Shown: positions 62,230 to 64,000 of the stretch, one piece after another
How positions within the stretch are numbered: the stretch's first letter is position 1
Layout of the letters: each line of letters starts with the position of its first letter
Source of the DNA: Macrocystis pyrifera
Taxonomy: Eukaryota > Sar > Phaeophyceae > Laminariales > Laminariaceae
Length of the DNA stretch: 64,000 nucleotides
Assembly: GCA_031763025.1 (NCBI GenBank)
Contig: JASSKH010000025.1
Span: forward strand, 9,477,665 to 9,541,664
Direction of reading: 5' to 3'
Position numbers and translations under genes: made by a program
The notes under the pieces: generated by a model
Seen by the model: only the letters and a program-made list of their open reading frames with translations
Database searches by the model: none
What the model was told of the DNA's origin: nothing

Positions 62230-64000
62230 GTGACTTCGGCCCTTCTGCAGAAGCTCTTCTCCATGCTTTCTGGTAGCCCCTTTGCCTTTTTGTGCGCCAT
62301 GTTGATATGTAGGCGGCGTACAAGGCCGTGGTCGCCGCTTGCCTGGGGTGTCCTATCATAAAACAATAACGTGTACGTCAGAAAAATGAAAACCCCGTAC
62401 GTGAGAAAAAGCGAGAGGGGCTAGACAGTTCGGGGTATGCTGAGTGCTATTCGCAGTAATACTGCTGCAGTTGCAGTATAACCTGCTCCGAGCCTTACGC
62501 GCGCAACATAGCGATAGCTGCAACCATGATATTCTGGCGGTCAGTTTCGACTCTGGAAAACTGCGTTCAACCACGTTGTGACAATAGACGACCTACAGGT
62601 ATACGACCGAGGAGTGAATTCTCGCCTCCAGCTCAGTAGCCAGCACAGCTTTCATATGCTCGTCGCACAGTCTTTTATTTCTCCATGACGAAAGGAATCG
62701 AACAAAGCTCATGCATGCGCTGCGAAGTTTGCTACAACAGCAGGCTTCGCCAAACGTGTTCGGGGGTAGACGGAAATTGTCTCACCGAAGACGTAGATGG
62801 AGAGAGTAGCGACACCGGCAGGAGGTCTTGTCTTGGCGTCAGCGGTGACGCCGGGTCGCTTGCCGAAATCGCGGCGCAACTCCGATCTTGTCCGTTGTCT
62901 GTTCCGCCTCGGCTCGATGCTGCCATTCTCTCTACGCGGAGTTGCCCCAGAGGAGGCCTTCCCATACGAGCCGCCGAGCTATTCGAGCGCGAGACGACGA
63001 CCCACCGCGTATTCTGCGGCTCACGAGGGACCGGCGGCGAACGATGGTAAAACAGCACGATCGACCAAGCCGTGGAGATGCCGTCAGTCCTCTGTATCAA
63101 CCCCAGAACAGTATCGCGCAGTCGCAACGACCTCATTGGTTTAGGTCTCGACACATAAAATCCTACTAATACTATACTATTCATCAATATAGAGCAGACA
63201 CAACAGCATGGTTTACGCCGCTATTTTGCCCGTGATTTAGAACTCAAGACAGAAAATCACGGTTCCCGAGGGACAACTGCTTTCAGACACACGTGCGTAC
63301 GCAACGCGGGTTATACTTATCATGCATACGAGTTCAACTATGATGCTTTACAGTGTACAGCACGTACAGCAAACAGTAGTTCTCGACTCCGACCTTCGAG
63401 TCTCCGGCGGTAGTTTGGTCATTTGGACCACCTGAGTCTGAGTCCGCAGCAGTATCGGGTCTCCGAAGCCGTCTGCGCGTTCGAGGGTGCGCCCTGGCCT
63501 TCTTTTCCTGTACAGGTAGCAAATTAACAGATTGGAAGTTGGGATACAAGAACGTTCAGTTCCGCCGGGAACTGCAGTTGTTAACCCACGAATCATTTGC
63601 ACTGGCTGTTACGATTTGAGCCCGCAGGAGTGTGAATCAGATCAATGTTTTGTACGAGCATTGCAGGCGTACGAGTACTGTTGTTGCGTTAACGAGCAAC
63701 GCAGTAGTTTTTGCTGCGGGTAAACTTCAGGTCTACCAGGTCCGGTACTTCGGTACACTCCGAGTACACTACAGCCACTACATGGTGCACGTATTGCCAG
63801 GTACACTGCAGTGCATACGTACCAGGCACGGCTCTGGAACCATGGACAAGAGAGAGACAAGGATTCCTGGATGGTCGACGAAACAGCTGTTCATCGCGTG
63901 CGCCACTCCGCTCCAGGGAAAAACACAATTCGTGATCATATCATGCGTACGTCTTAGATCTACGATCTTGTGTGCGTATTGCGTATTGCGTACCAGGTAC
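62230..64000. other. region upstream of the polymerase gene
   Basis: The promoter and possible further 5' exons of the minus-strand polymerase gene should lie here. A minus-strand open segment 62926-62786 begins with ATG, is Ser/Ala-rich and ends at a good donor, but its phase does not match the acceptor near 62345, so I leave it unassigned. Nothing else is recognisable. The window ends inside a copy of GTACCAGGTAC. Confidence 0.45.

Noticed and set aside
62786..62926. Additional first exon of the polymerase gene
   Set aside because: It ends in phase 0, but the downstream acceptor near 62345 needs one carried-over base in the frame that leads to the exon ending 61930; left open.

Overview
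This is a window of eukaryotic nuclear DNA. The genes are cut into many exons by long GT-AG introns of about 300 to 4,000 bases. Coding exons are GC-rich, noncoding DNA is full of short dispersed repeats, and there are no bacterial operon or ribosome-binding signals. I rebuilt six protein-coding genes exon by exon from conserved protein motifs, splice sites and phase agreement. They lie on strictly alternating strands: + - + - + -. Intron-rich genes with alternating orientation and balanced GC fit a stramenopile alga, most like a brown alga. That assignment is an inference, not something the sequence proves.

Layout. 1-5.9 kb: repeat-rich DNA with no supported gene. 5.9-17.4 kb (+): a three-repeat MYB transcription factor, with a hAT-like MITE in one intron. 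18.6-26.0 kb (-): a Maf-type nucleoside triphosphate pyrophosphatase with introns up to 4 kb and a TTG/CAA microsatellite beside its first donor. 26-28.2 kb: intergenic, holding a miniature LTR element and a foldback element. 28.2-30.6 kb (+): a type II thioesterase-like alpha/beta hydrolase that has lost its catalytic Ser and His. 30.7-30.9 kb: a decayed Ty3/gypsy integrase fragment. 32.0-38.1 kb (-): a magnesium-dependent phosphatase-1 (MDP1) HAD phosphatase. 38.5-50.3 kb (+): a five-RRM MRD1/RBM19 ribosome-biogenesis protein, divergent from MDP1 across 434 bases. 50.4-50.9 kb: a long inverted-repeat element. 53.4-62.2 kb (-): a TRF4/TENT4-like non-canonical poly(A) polymerase whose exons splice in phase with upstream exons for two TRAF-type zinc fingers.

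The genes do not form a pathway. Two act on RNA: MRD1 in pre-rRNA processing and the TRF4-like polymerase, whose relatives tail aberrant and pre-ribosomal RNA. Maf and MDP1 are small house-cleaning hydrolases. The most unusual observations are the TRAF-zinc-finger/TRF4 architecture, the double-mutant thioesterase, the miniature LTR element with its own target-site duplication, and a 9-mer (TACCAGGTA) about fifty-fold over-represented outside exons.

Limits: starts of several first exons are uncertain, UTRs were not resolved, and two genes appear to need a one-base correction in a homopolymer.
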